Shown here one piece after another: positions 51,919 to 60,054 of a DNA stretch of 64,000 nt (positions are counted from its first letter, which is position 1; each line of letters begins with the position of its first letter). A program made the translations under genes and the position numbers. The notes below the pieces were generated by a model. That model did no database searches. It saw only the letters and a program-made list of their open reading frames with translations, and was not told where the DNA came from. Source of the DNA: Pseudovibrio sp000156235 (GTDB taxonomy: Bacteria > Pseudomonadota > Alphaproteobacteria > Rhizobiales > Stappiaceae); contig NZ_DS996809.1 of assembly GCF_000156235.1 (NCBI RefSeq), forward strand, positions 186,001 to 250,000, in the 5' to 3' direction.

Positions 51919-52875
51919 TTACAAAGGTTGGAACCGTTCAAAAAAAGCAGGCTCAGGAGGCGGCAAAGTGCCCTCTGCATTCTTGGCGTAAGAATCAAGC
52001 CAGATCTCACCGCGGTCTCTCAATGCGCTGTAGATGCCTGCCGCCAGCTCCCGGGCGATGCTTCCTGCCCAATTGTCTGGCAAGGCCTGAAGAGGCAGCT
52101 CAGGGTCTCTTAGAACGAGCCTTCGCAGGTCGTGGATGAGCATGATGCGGATGACCAGCGCATCTTCTGGCGAGATGACCGGCTCGCTTCCTGAAGCTTC
52201 TGAGAGGCATGCGTGGAGACCGTGGTAGTTCTCGATGAACTCACTATAACCTTGTTGCAGGCTATCCAGGTTCCAGGCTTGTCGAGCCAATTGCAGCGCT
52301 TTGTCTGCCGGGGCTTTTGACTGCATGTAGACGATCTTGCTGGAGGACTTGGGAGCACCTTGCCCATTGTCCGGTTTGATCAGCACATTGGGTGCAATGA
52401 CGCCGTAGCCTTGCTCTATCAGCTGCTCACGGCGGTCTGCGCGGTCATCACCTTCGCTCAGAATCGCAGTGATCCAGCTGCCATTCCCCTTGGCTGGGCC
52501 TCGGGCGTAAATGCGCGGGGTGGCTTGGCCAAAGGCTTCGCGGCCCATTTTGGTGAGGCGGTAGAAGGAGTTGCGGCCTATGCGGGTGCGTTCCAGCCAA
52601 CCATCGGAGGCAAGGCGTGACATGGCTGTGCGGACGACACCGGAGTTTATGCCGATCATCTGCATGATCTCGGTGATGTTGCCCATCCAGAGCTCTCCGC
52701 CGCGTTGAGCAACGCAGTCGCCAAAGATGGAGATGATCATAGACCATGAGCGGATTGGCTTTTGCGCATGGAACCTGTCGATGAGCTTTTGCTGCTCTTG
52801 CTCTAGATTGCCCACGTCCACGCGCCTCTTGAGATTTGGAACCCACATAGTTGTAAGGGCTTCCCGCTGCTTCAT
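51919..52875 (-). CDS. paaX: Phenylacetate operon repressor PaaX
   Basis: I chose ATG 52875 (MKQREALTTMWVPNLKRRVD) with AGGGA upstream; the open frame has a TTG six codons earlier. The 318-residue protein has the PaaX N-terminal winged helix (SWSMIISIFGDCVAQRGGEL, MQMIGINSGVVRTAMSRLAS, DGWLERTRIGRNSFYRLT), a central Cas2-like domain (GNGSWITAILSEG) and the PaaX C-terminal domain (RIMLIHDLRRLVLRDPELPL). It senses phenylacetyl-CoA. It is transcribed in the same direction as paaA, just upstream. Confidence 0.93.
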   Translation of the reverse strand: MKQREALTTMWVPNLKRRVDVGNLEQEQQKLIDRFHAQKPIRSWSMIISIFGDCVAQRGGELWMGNITEIMQMIGINSGVVRTAMSRLASDGWLERTRIGRNSFYRLTKMGREAFGQATPRIYARGPAKGNGSWITAILSEGDDRADRREQLIEQGYGVIAPNVLIKPDNGQGAPKSSSKIVYMQSKAPADKALQLARQAWNLDSLQQGYSEFIENYHGLHACLSEASGSEPVISPEDALVIRIMLIHDLRRLVLRDPELPLQALPDNWAGSIARELAAGIYSALRDRGEIWLDSYAKNAEGTLPPPEPAFFERFQPL

Positions 52876-52950
52876 GCAAGTCCCTGTTTGCAAAGAACAA
52901 TAGGAAGCGCAGCAGAGAATGGTGGTTCTGATGCCGGAAAGGATGGCATG

Positions 52951-52980
52951 AAAAAAGCCGGAGGCAGAACCTCCGGCTTC
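52951..52980 (-). terminator. Terminator of the 5'-nucleotidase gene
   Basis: A perfect 10-bp stem AAGCCGGAGG / CCTCCGGCTT is followed on the minus strand by a T-run of six or more, 26 bases after the nucleotidase stop. It isolates paaX from upstream transcription. Confidence 0.92.
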
Positions 52981-53005
52981 AAATCATCTGCTAAGCAAGA
53001 TCTGC

Positions 53006-54604
53006 TTATTTTGCAGTTACTTCGGTGATGCGGCCATCAACGTATGGCTTGTATGCGCCACCCTGTGCTTTCAGGTAGTCCGCAACAACAACTTCAAGGC
53101 CTGGGCCGTAGTCGTATGCGTTCATGCCTTTTTCAGCGAAGATCTTGTAACCGTCGCCGCCGCCACGCATGTAGTTGTTGGTTGCTACTTTGTAGACCTT
53201 GTCTGCATCAACTGCAGAACCGTCTGTCAGTGTCAGCTCAACAACGCGCTCACCAGCTGGCTTGGATGCATCGAAGGAGTACTTCAGACCACCAACCTGA
53301 GGGAAGCGACCAGCGCCTTCTTCAAGCTTGGACAGACCGTTTTCAAGCGCTTCTTTGATGTACTTACCTTCCATTTCGAAGGTTGCCAGAGTGTTTTTGA
53401 ATGGCAGTACAGTCAGAACTTCACCCATAGTGACGTCACCGGCATCGATAGATGCACGCAGACCACCACCGTTCTGGATCACGATCTCGATGCCCTGATC
53501 TTTGGTAGCAGCGAAGATTGCGTCTGCAACGAGGTTACCCATCTGACATTCCTGCGCGCGGCAGGTGGTGCGGGAACCATCGATAGCTTCAGAAGAAGAG
53601 CCGATTACAGCATTGCGGATTTCGTCAAGCGGAACAGCCAGTTCTTTCACGCGAGCTTTGATTTCTGCGTCTTCAGCAACGCTTGCGTCGAGCAGGATTG
53701 GCTCACCAACAGCTTCAAGCAGGTTACCGTCGTCGTCAAACTTAACTTTCAGCTCACCAAGGAACTTACCGTAGGCGTATGCCTGAACGATTGGAGTTGG
53801 CTTACCTTCTGGACCATCGATCCATGTTGGGTAAGGACCCTTCGCACGCTTCTGAGTGTTGGACAGCAGAGTGTGGGAGTGACCACCAACGATCACGTCA
53901 ACACCAGGAACTTCTGCAGCAAGCACTTTATCCTGAGTGATACCAACGTGGGAGAGAAGGATGATCTTGTTGATACCTTCTGCTTCCAGCTTAGCAGCTT
54001 CAGCTTTTGCAGCTTCTACTGTGGAAGTGAAGTGTACGTTTTCACCTGGGCTGGAGGTTTCGTCAGTGTCTTCAGCCAGAACGCCGATAACGCCAATTTT
54101 TTCGCCAGCAACTTCGATGATGGTTGTAGAGATCAGCTGACCTGCGAGGTGTTCGTCTTTGGAAACTTCAGCGTTTGCCAGCAGAACAGGCAGGTTGGTT
54201 GCATCCATGAACTTACGAAGAGCTTCTGGGCCATCGTCAAATTCGTGGTTGCCAACAGCCATTGCTTCGTAACCCAGAGCGTTTACGAACTCAGCAGCAG
54301 CCTGACCTTTGTAGTAGGAATAGAACAGAGAACCCTGGAACTGGTCACCAGCGTCCAGAAGGATTGTGTTTTCATGTGCTGCACGGCGATCTTTAATTGC
54401 CGTCGCAACGCGGGCGATACCCCCAAAGCACTTGCCTGCCGCGTTGTCTTCTTCTTTACAGCCAGAGTCATACTTGGTGATTGGCTCAATGCGCGAATGA
54501 ATGTCATTCGTATGCAAAATTGTAAGATCAAATTCTGCCATAGCCGGCGCAGAAACGCCAAAAGACAACAAAAGCGCAGTTGCGCCCAAGAGATGCTTTT
54601 TCAT
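53006..54604 (-). CDS. Periplasmic 5'-nucleotidase (UshA-type metallophosphoesterase)
   Basis: A 532-residue secreted enzyme with signal peptide MKKHLLGATALLLSFGVSAP...AMA. The catalytic domain has the metal motifs ILHTNDIHSRIEP, LLDAGDQFQGS, AVGNHEFDDGPE, LLSHVG and IVGGHSHTLL. The C-terminal substrate domain has IQNGGGLRASIDAGDVTMGE and NNYMRGGGDGYKIF. It hydrolyses extracytoplasmic nucleotides to nucleosides and phosphate. The gene is monocistronic. Compared with E. coli UshA (550 residues) it is full length. Confidence 0.92.
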   Translation of the reverse strand: MKKHLLGATALLLSFGVSAPAMAEFDLTILHTNDIHSRIEPITKYDSGCKEEDNAAGKCFGGIARVATAIKDRRAAHENTILLDAGDQFQGSLFYSYYKGQAAAEFVNALGYEAMAVGNHEFDDGPEALRKFMDATNLPVLLANAEVSKDEHLAGQLISTTIIEVAGEKIGVIGVLAEDTDETSSPGENVHFTSTVEAAKAEAAKLEAEGINKIILLSHVGITQDKVLAAEVPGVDVIVGGHSHTLLSNTQKRAKGPYPTWIDGPEGKPTPIVQAYAYGKFLGELKVKFDDDGNLLEAVGEPILLDASVAEDAEIKARVKELAVPLDEIRNAVIGSSSEAIDGSRTTCRAQECQMGNLVADAIFAATKDQGIEIVIQNGGGLRASIDAGDVTMGEVLTVLPFKNTLATFEMEGKYIKEALENGLSKLEEGAGRFPQVGGLKYSFDASKPAGERVVELTLTDGSAVDADKVYKVATNNYMRGGGDGYKIFAEKGMNAYDYGPGLEVVVADYLKAQGGAYKPYVDGRITEVTAK

Positions 54605-54948
54605 AGGTCTTGCCTTTTTTCAATTGCCCCAAGCAATTTAACGAGACGGCTACGCGAGAATCTCTATATCCGCGCAAACCTCCCAAGAACACGCTCGGTA
54701 CAATTGCCCATAACTGTGACAGGCACAAGACTAAAGCAGATATATTTCGCCATCTAATTGAAAAAAAATTCAGAGCCTGACTTTTTTATCGCTTACCTAT
54801 CCGGCACCTGTTGCAAGGGGTAGGATTGTTGAGAATCCTTTTAATATATCAACTTCTTGGCTCAACAAATCAGAGGTAGAAAACACCGAAAATACGTAAA
54901 AATTGTCGAAAAAATCTTCAATTTTTCGAAATATTTATCCCCAAATCC
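54605..54948. other. Intergenic region between yacG and the nucleotidase
   Basis: No gene is visible. It contains the nucleotidase upstream region, a small hairpin AGGATT/AATCCT (54822-54839) followed by TTTTAATATA on the plus strand, and an AT-rich hairpin TCGAAAAA/TTTTTCGA (54906-54929) just after the yacG stop, a likely terminator for the minus-strand murA-yacG block. Confidence 0.5.
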
Positions 54949-55146
54949 TCAGTGCAGAATACGTGGATCTTCTAGGTCAGAGATATCAGATTCACTGAAC
55001 TCTTCCTCAACTGCAGGTACGGAATAATGACCACTCAACCACTTGTTGAGATCCACTTGCTTGCACCTGTCTGAGCAAAACGGCTTCGTCGCTTCCTGCG
55101 TCGGCTTTTCGCAGATCGGGCATTTTGCGGATGGCTTCTTCATCAT
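54949..55146 (-). CDS. yacG: DNA gyrase inhibitor YacG
   Basis: A 65-residue zinc protein from ATG 55146 (alternatives are a TTG at 55155 or the next ATG). The zinc ligands are CPIC near the N-terminus and CSDRC, giving C-x2-C...C-x3-C, followed by QVDLNKWLSGHYSVP and an acidic tail. YacG binds the GyrB C-terminal region and lowers gyrase activity. It usually follows maf in alphaproteobacteria; here a plus-strand gene and a repeat-bearing gap are inserted between them. Confidence 0.9.
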   Translation of the reverse strand: MMKKPSAKCPICEKPTQEATKPFCSDRCKQVDLNKWLSGHYSVPAVEEEFSESDISDLEDPRILH

Positions 55147-55528
55147 CTCTCTCAACTGCTGGTTTGGGTCTTCGCAGATATGGCTGGTTGCCTCTTCGGC
55201 TCAGCGGAGTATCTGCCAGTGCCTCTAGCCAGAATTTGCAGGGACATCAAGAGATAAAGTCAGGTCACTTCCGAGGTTTTGTCGATTTCGGAATAAAGAC
55301 GGCCTCGCGACCTCTTCACAACTGCAAATTATCTCCTAAATTTAAGGTGTTAATCAGTTTAGATGCAAACAACTTTGCAGCTGCTAAAGTTCGGACTAAG
55401 ATTACTCATAGGCAGGCACTTTTAAGTATGCGCGTATCCTTGCCCAACAACCGGAAGCACTTTGTCGGGGTACGCCATGAGTTCTTTATCTATTTGAAGG
55501 TATCTCGCGAAAACCGGGGAAGCGTATA
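55147..55528. other. Intergenic region between yacG and a plus-strand gene
   Basis: No gene is supported; a plus-strand open frame here is antisense to yacG at its start and has low-complexity composition. It contains a degenerate palindromic repeat at 55430-55478 and the promoter area of the 55529 gene. Confidence 0.5.
55430..55478. repeat. Degenerate copy of dispersed palindromic repeat
   Basis: GCGCGTATCCTTGCCCAACA, then ACCGGAAGCACTTTGTCGGG and GTACGCC, aligns with the right module of the copies at 18789, 22147 and 40594. Several arm positions have changed, so the palindrome is weakened. Confidence 0.6.
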
Positions 55529-55888
55529 ATGAATAACGAAGTTTCTTGGATCCTTACAGCGCGCCTGGCCACTGCAGAACCAAAGGTCTTTGAAGGACTG
55601 ATGGTTGAGATGGTAAAATCCGTCCAGCAGATGCAAGGTGATACCACAGCCTATGTCTGGTACCTGTGTGAGGACGGGCAATCCTGCGAGATTTTTACAA
55701 GCTTCAAGGACAGCAACTCTGCCCTGCTGCATCTGACGTGGTTTTCGAACACCTACGCCAAGCAGTTCATGGACACGCTGCATCCAACTGGCATGACCGT
55801 TTATGGCAAGCCAACACAGGAGCTGCGAAACGCACTTGCGAGCCTTTCACCGCGATATGTGCAGACTGTCGGAGGGTTTGCGCGTTAG
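55529..55888 (+). CDS. Small protein, possible dimeric alpha/beta-barrel (ABM-like)
   Basis: A 119-residue protein I do not recognise with certainty. The layout WILTARLATAEPKVFEGLMV, then TTAYVWYLCEDGQSCEIFTS, FKDSNSALLHLTWFSNTYAK and FMDTLHPTGMTVYGKP alternates strands and helices as in antibiotic-biosynthesis-monooxygenase-like dimeric barrels. Such proteins are small mono-oxygenases or signal-binding folds. It sits on the opposite strand inside the otherwise conserved maf-yacG pair and converges with maf ten bases away, suggesting a lineage-specific insertion. Confidence 0.6.
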   Translation: MNNEVSWILTARLATAEPKVFEGLMVEMVKSVQQMQGDTTAYVWYLCEDGQSCEIFTSFKDSNSALLHLTWFSNTYAKQFMDTLHPTGMTVYGKPTQELRNALASLSPRYVQTVGGFAR

Positions 55889-55897
55889 CCTTGCTGT

Positions 55898-56533
55898 TTA
55901 GGCAGCAGGTACGGCGTCTTCATCCCAGGTCTTCTGGGTTGGATAGCCAGCGGACTGCAGAAGGTTTGCGGTCTCCAGCAGCGGCAATCCTACCACGCTC
56001 GGGTATGAGCCAATCACACGGGCGATAAACGCGCCTGCGAGCCCCTGAATCGCGTATCCGCCTGCTTTCCCGCGCCACTCACCAGAAGCAAGGTATTTGT
56101 CCGTGTCATTTGCAGACAGACGGCGGAAACGGACGCGGGTTTCAACCAGCTTGGTGCGGACCACGCCGTCCGGCATGTTCACGCATACGCCGGTGTAGAC
56201 TTTGTGCATACGGCCAGACAGCAACTGAAGGCAGACACTGGCCTGCTCTTTGCTCTCGGCTTTAGGAAGGATACGGCGCCCGACGGCTACTACGGTGTCA
56301 GACCCCAGGATGATGGAATGTGCTTTTTCTTCATCCCGGTCGATCAGGACACGAGCAGCGGCGGCTTTGCCGCGTGCAAGTCTTTGCGCCAGCGCGCGCG
56401 GGCTTTCCCCACGCACAGGCGTCTCATCAATGTCTGCAGGTAAGAGGAAATCCGGTTCAATACCAATCTGCTGAAGTAACGCCAGACGACGCGGTGACCC
56501 GGAGGCCAATACTAGCGGCAGTTCTTTGGTCAT
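55898..56533 (-). CDS. maf: Maf-like nucleoside triphosphate pyrophosphatase
   Basis: From ATG 56533 (MTKELPLVLASGSPRRLALL; GGGGAA upstream) the 211-residue protein carries the Maf signature ASGSPRR, then LPADIDETPVRGESPRALAQ, ILGSDTVVAVGRRIL and SGEWRGKAGGYAIQGLAGAF. Maf proteins hydrolyse non-canonical or methylated nucleoside triphosphates to monophosphates. It follows infA after 78 bp, the usual alphaproteobacterial order. Confidence 0.93.
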   Translation of the reverse strand: MTKELPLVLASGSPRRLALLQQIGIEPDFLLPADIDETPVRGESPRALAQRLARGKAAAARVLIDRDEEKAHSIILGSDTVVAVGRRILPKAESKEQASVCLQLLSGRMHKVYTGVCVNMPDGVVRTKLVETRVRFRRLSANDTDKYLASGEWRGKAGGYAIQGLAGAFIARVIGSYPSVVGLPLLETANLLQSAGYPTQKTWDEDAVPAA

Positions 56534-56611
56534 ATGCCAGTTCCCCAATAGAATTACAGACCAGAGCTCAACCAAGGCAGGCTCATCATGAACCCGCGCT
56601 CAGTGGATCGC

Positions 56612-56830
56612 TTATTTGTAGCGATAGGTGATACGACCCTTTGTCAGGTCATATGGTGTCATTTCCACGAGCACTTTATCGCCAGCCAGAACGCGGATAC
56701 GGTTTTTGCGCATACGACCAGCAGTGTGAGCGATGATTTCGTGATCGTTTTCAAGTTTCACACGAAAAGTCGCATTAGGAAGGAGTTCGACGACGACGCC
56801 TGGAAACTCCAGCATTTCTTCTTTAGCCAT
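56612..56830 (-). CDS. infA: Translation initiation factor IF-1
   Basis: The real gene is the 72-residue S1/OB-fold protein from ATG 56830 (MAKEEMLEFPGVVVELLPNA) to TPYDLTKGRITYRYK; the open frame extends further upstream but is not conserved. HTAGRMRKNRIRVLAGDKVL is the RNA-binding core. IF-1 occupies the ribosomal A site during initiation. A 172-bp leader separates it from the phosphatase gene, so it may have its own promoter. Confidence 0.97.
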   Translation of the reverse strand: MAKEEMLEFPGVVVELLPNATFRVKLENDHEIIAHTAGRMRKNRIRVLAGDKVLVEMTPYDLTKGRITYRYK

Positions 56831-57002
56831 TAGGATTCCTGATTTGTTAAATGGAATTTTCGCGGAACCTACCGGATAACTCGTCAAAAGTGAACAGGCT
56901 ACCTCCATTTCTTGGAGGGCAGTTTCACGAGTTTTACCGCATATTTCTTGTTTTTGGGTGGAAAACACATGCAAAGGCCACGCGTAGAGCGTTTTCAGCA
57001 GC

Positions 57003-57434
57003 TTATTGCATGCGCTGTTCAATCTTCCGCTTCAGTGTGTCACGCACCGCGCGATAGGCGTCCATGATCTGTGCGCGGCTGCCTGTTGCCACTGTCGGGT
57101 CGATTGTGGGCCAGTACTCAACATCAACGTGCTGGGTGCGTGTCAGCTCCAATGCCATGTGGTGAGCTTCCGGTGCCAACGTCACGATGAGGTCGAACCC
57201 CTCCTCCGCCAGATCCTCAAAGGTTTTGGGATGATGGTTGCTCAGATCCATACCCAGCTCGTCCATCACAGAGTCCACGAAGGGATCTCGCTCGCCTGCG
57301 AAGACGCCGCAAGAACGGGTGTAGACCTGTTTTGGATACAGCAGCTTGGTCAGCCCCTCTGCCATCGGGGAGCGTACGGCGTTCATTCTGCAGATAAACA
57401 GGATGGAACTTGGCCGTGACATAAACTCGGCCAT
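57003..57434 (-). CDS. Low-molecular-weight phosphotyrosine-phosphatase family protein
   Basis: From ATG 57434, two bases after the UPF0262 stop, the 143-residue protein starts MAEFMSRPSSILFICRMNAV. The active-site loop is C-RMNAV-R-S (CX5R-S), and PTIDPTVATGSRAQIMDAYR supplies the general-acid Asp region. It belongs to the LMW-PTP/arsenate reductase group. In alphaproteobacteria it is regularly found between UPF0262 and infA; the substrate is not known. Confidence 0.88.
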   Translation of the reverse strand: MAEFMSRPSSILFICRMNAVRSPMAEGLTKLLYPKQVYTRSCGVFAGERDPFVDSVMDELGMDLSNHHPKTFEDLAEEGFDLIVTLAPEAHHMALELTRTQHVDVEYWPTIDPTVATGSRAQIMDAYRAVRDTLKRKIEQRMQ

Positions 57435-57436
57435 CC

Positions 57437-57946
57437 TTACCCCCGATGCTGCAAGGCGCAAATAAGCGTAAACAGGCGTCGGGCGGTTTGATGGTCGATG
57501 GTGATTTTCCCCTTCAGGCGCTCTTCCAATATGCAGGCACCATCGTCGTGTAGTCCACGGCGCCCCATATCGATGGCTTCAATCTGTTTGGGAGAGGCAC
57601 TTCGAATGGCATCGTAGTAGCTCTCACAGATCATGAAGTAATCTTTGATGATCTTCCGGAAAGGCGTGAGCGAGAGGATATGGGTTGCGATTTCACTGCC
57701 CATTTCATCGCGAATTCCAAGCACAAGCTTGCGCTTGATCATCGCCAGATCCAGTCGGTACGGGCCCAGATCGGGCCCGACCGGAGAAAACATGTTTTCC
57801 TCTACCAGATCAAAGATCGCAATTTTCCGCTCGCGCTCGACATCCTTGTCGGCGCGCACAATCGAATCCCGGTCAAGAACCACCTCAAAGAGGCGTTCTC
57901 CTCCTTGTTGTCTCTGTTCTTCGTTTACAGGGACTTCCTTGTTCAT
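57437..57946 (-). CDS. UPF0262 family protein
   Basis: A 169-residue protein of unknown function conserved next to hisD in alphaproteobacteria. It shows VVLDRDSIVRADKDVERERK, IAIFDLVEENMFSPVG, GPYRLDLAMIKRKLVLGIRD, SLTPFRKIIKDYFMICESYY and HDDGACILEERLKGKI. It has no signal peptide or membrane helix. It follows hisD by 31 bp and its stop lies two bases before the next start. Confidence 0.93.
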   Translation of the reverse strand: MNKEVPVNEEQRQQGGERLFEVVLDRDSIVRADKDVERERKIAIFDLVEENMFSPVGPDLGPYRLDLAMIKRKLVLGIRDEMGSEIATHILSLTPFRKIIKDYFMICESYYDAIRSASPKQIEAIDMGRRGLHDDGACILEERLKGKITIDHQTARRLFTLICALQHRG

Positions 57947-57977
57947 CGAGCGATCTTTTCCCTACTGGATCAAGTGA

Positions 57978-59273
57978 CTAGTGATTTAAGCGAATTGAGA
58001 CTGAACGTCCATGTGCCTGCAAGCCCTCCACCTCTGCAAGGGTGACGGCAGCCGGGCCGATCTGCGCCAGATTTTCCGGATTACAGCGCAGGAGCGATGT
58101 TCTTTTCACAAACTCCAGCGTGGAAAGGCCAGAGGAGAAGCGAGCAGAGCGTGCCGTTGGCAACACGTGGTTGGAGCCGCCGACATAATCGCCGATTGCT
58201 TCAGGTGTGTAACGACCAACAAACACAGCGCCAGCGTTTCTCATCTTCGGCAGAAGCGCATCCGGATCATCAACGCAGAGCTCAAGGTGCTCTGGTGCGA
58301 AGCGGTTGGACAGCACCATGGCATCATCCAGATTATCGACGGTGATGATGGCGCCGAAGTCATTCCAGCTCTGACGGGCCACATCTGCCCGTGGCAGCGT
58401 GGTCAGCTGACGCTCAACAGCTTCCTCAACGGCTTGTGCCAGCTCTTCACTGTCTGTGATGAGAATGGACTGCGCGACCGGATCGTGTTCAGCCTGAGAC
58501 AGCAGATCGACTGCAACCCAGTCCGGGTTGTTGTCTTTGTCTGCAACCACGAGGATCTCTGAAGGACCAGCGATCATATCAATGCCGACGGTGCCGAACA
58601 CACGACGCTTTGCTGCGGAAACGAATGCGTTGCCTGGGCCAACGATCTTGGAGACCGGCGCGATTGTTTCCGTGCCATATGCCAGCGCACCAACAGCCTG
58701 AGCACCACCGATGCGGTAAATCTCAGAGACGCCAGACATTTTGGCAGCAGCCAGCACAAGTGGGTTCAGCACGTTGTCCGGGCTTGGAACTACCATCACG
58801 ATCCGCTCAACGCCCGCTACCTTTGCAGGAACAACGTTCATGAGAACGGAGGATGGATAGCTGGCAAGGCCACCTGGTACGTACACGCCAACAGCTTCCA
58901 CTGCAGTCCAGATGGCACCTAGCTCTACGCCGATTGCGTCTTTATAGGTGTAGCTTTCCGGCAGCTGCTTTTGATGATGGGAACGAATACGATCATGGGC
59001 AAGCTGCAATGCTTCCAGTATTTCAGCAGGGATCTGAGCAACAGCTGCTTCGATCTCCGCTTCAGTTACTTTTAGCTCGTCCATTGATTTGGCCGACATA
59101 CGGTCAAACTTGTTGGTGTACTCGAGCACGGCCGCATCACCGCGCGTTTCGACATCATGTAGGATGTCGCGCACGATATGATCCACATCCTCTGAAGTTT
59201 CCCGCTTGCTTCCAAGCAGGGCACGAATTTCTTCTTCGAAACCTTCAGACTTTGAGGAGAGCTTTATCGCCAC
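57978..59273 (-). CDS. hisD: Histidinol dehydrogenase
   Basis: A 431-residue NAD-dependent enzyme for the last two steps of histidine synthesis (histidinol to histidine). Landmarks are YVPGGLASYPSSVLMNVVPA, IYRIGGAQAVGALAYGTETI, GPGNAFVSAAKRRVFGTVGI, DMIAGPSEILVVAD, LLSQAEHDPVAQSILIT with the catalytic/zinc region, and GGSNHVLPTARSARFSSGLS. The C-terminal LQAHGRSVSIRL is usual. It belongs to the conserved murA-DUF2948-hisD block. Confidence 0.97.
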   Translation of the reverse strand: MAIKLSSKSEGFEEEIRALLGSKRETSEDVDHIVRDILHDVETRGDAAVLEYTNKFDRMSAKSMDELKVTEAEIEAAVAQIPAEILEALQLAHDRIRSHHQKQLPESYTYKDAIGVELGAIWTAVEAVGVYVPGGLASYPSSVLMNVVPAKVAGVERIVMVVPSPDNVLNPLVLAAAKMSGVSEIYRIGGAQAVGALAYGTETIAPVSKIVGPGNAFVSAAKRRVFGTVGIDMIAGPSEILVVADKDNNPDWVAVDLLSQAEHDPVAQSILITDSEELAQAVEEAVERQLTTLPRADVARQSWNDFGAIITVDNLDDAMVLSNRFAPEHLELCVDDPDALLPKMRNAGAVFVGRYTPEAIGDYVGGSNHVLPTARSARFSSGLSTLEFVKRTSLLRCNPENLAQIGPAAVTLAEVEGLQAHGRSVSIRLNH

Positions 59274-59403
59274 GTTATCGTTCCCAATTTACTTTTGTTC
59301 TCAGAGAACTACTGCCTCTGAGGTGATGTTCCATTTTTTTCGAATTGCGGTCCAAGCCTTTAAGTTGTGCCGGGATTTTACGAAACTATCCCGCGCTTTC
59401 CAA

Positions 59404-59850
59404 CTAGCCTTCCAGATGATGTTCGGGTCTGTTATCGGTTTCCCAGACAGAGCCCAGATCAGCAAGCTGTGCTTCGATGCATTCGATGTTTGCTGCAATA
59501 GCAGCCCCACCGGAAAACTCAAGCTTCAACTGACCAGCCGGCGCATTTGTCTCTTCAAACAACACACAAAGCAAAGACAGGACCATGTCTTTGTTTGTCT
59601 GGTTGATTTTTTGTGCTTTGACAGCATCAACACGAGAGATGGAGAGCACAGAACGTGCACGCATACGTCTCTTCTGGTTGTTTGCGTCCGTTTCCCAAAG
59701 GTACCGATTCATTGTGAAAACCAGACGACGTTCGCCAGGTAAGTACTTGATATCCGCGAGTTTCAGAACACTGTCCTGCACCATGGAAGAGATGACTTGC
59801 AAGTCTTCCTGATCCAGTGCCATCAGCTTCATCGGCTTTACCTGTTCCAT
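59404..59850 (-). CDS. DUF2948 family protein
   Basis: A 148-residue protein with the DUF2948 pattern: MKLMALDQEDLQVISSMVQD, LADIKYLPGERRLVFTMNRY, RRMRARSVLSISRVDAVKAQ and GQLKLEFSGGAAIAANIECI, ending in ADLGSVWETDNRPEH. The function is unknown. It is nearly always between murA and hisD in alphaproteobacteria. AAGGGA lies five bases before ATG 59850. Confidence 0.92.
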   Translation of the reverse strand: MEQVKPMKLMALDQEDLQVISSMVQDSVLKLADIKYLPGERRLVFTMNRYLWETDANNQKRRMRARSVLSISRVDAVKAQKINQTNKDMVLSLLCVLFEETNAPAGQLKLEFSGGAAIAANIECIEAQLADLGSVWETDNRPEHHLEG

Positions 59851-60003
59851 ATCGATCCCTTGCAGAATTTCCTAGGCTCGCACACCGTACTAAGCGCGAG
59901 ACATCCTTACTATTACAACAATTTACAGAAAAACATCTATGAATGAACGCAGCAGATTTCAAGCTTGAAGGTACGGCCTGTCTTCTTTGAGAAATTCTCC
60001 ATG

Positions 60004-60030
60004 AAAAAACCCGGCCTGAAACAGACCGGG
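60004..60030 (-). terminator. Terminator after murA
   Basis: A 9-bp stem CCCGGTCTG / CAGGCCGGG (one wobble, minus-strand reading) with a three-base loop is followed by six Ts. It separates murA from the DUF2948-hisD genes. Confidence 0.9.
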
Positions 60031-60054
60031 CTTACATCTTTTGCGCTCTGAGTT

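Noticed and set aside
53873..54757. A 294-codon plus-strand open frame opposite the 5'-nucleotidase
   Set aside because: Antisense to a well-conserved enzyme; Phe/Cys-rich low-likelihood protein.
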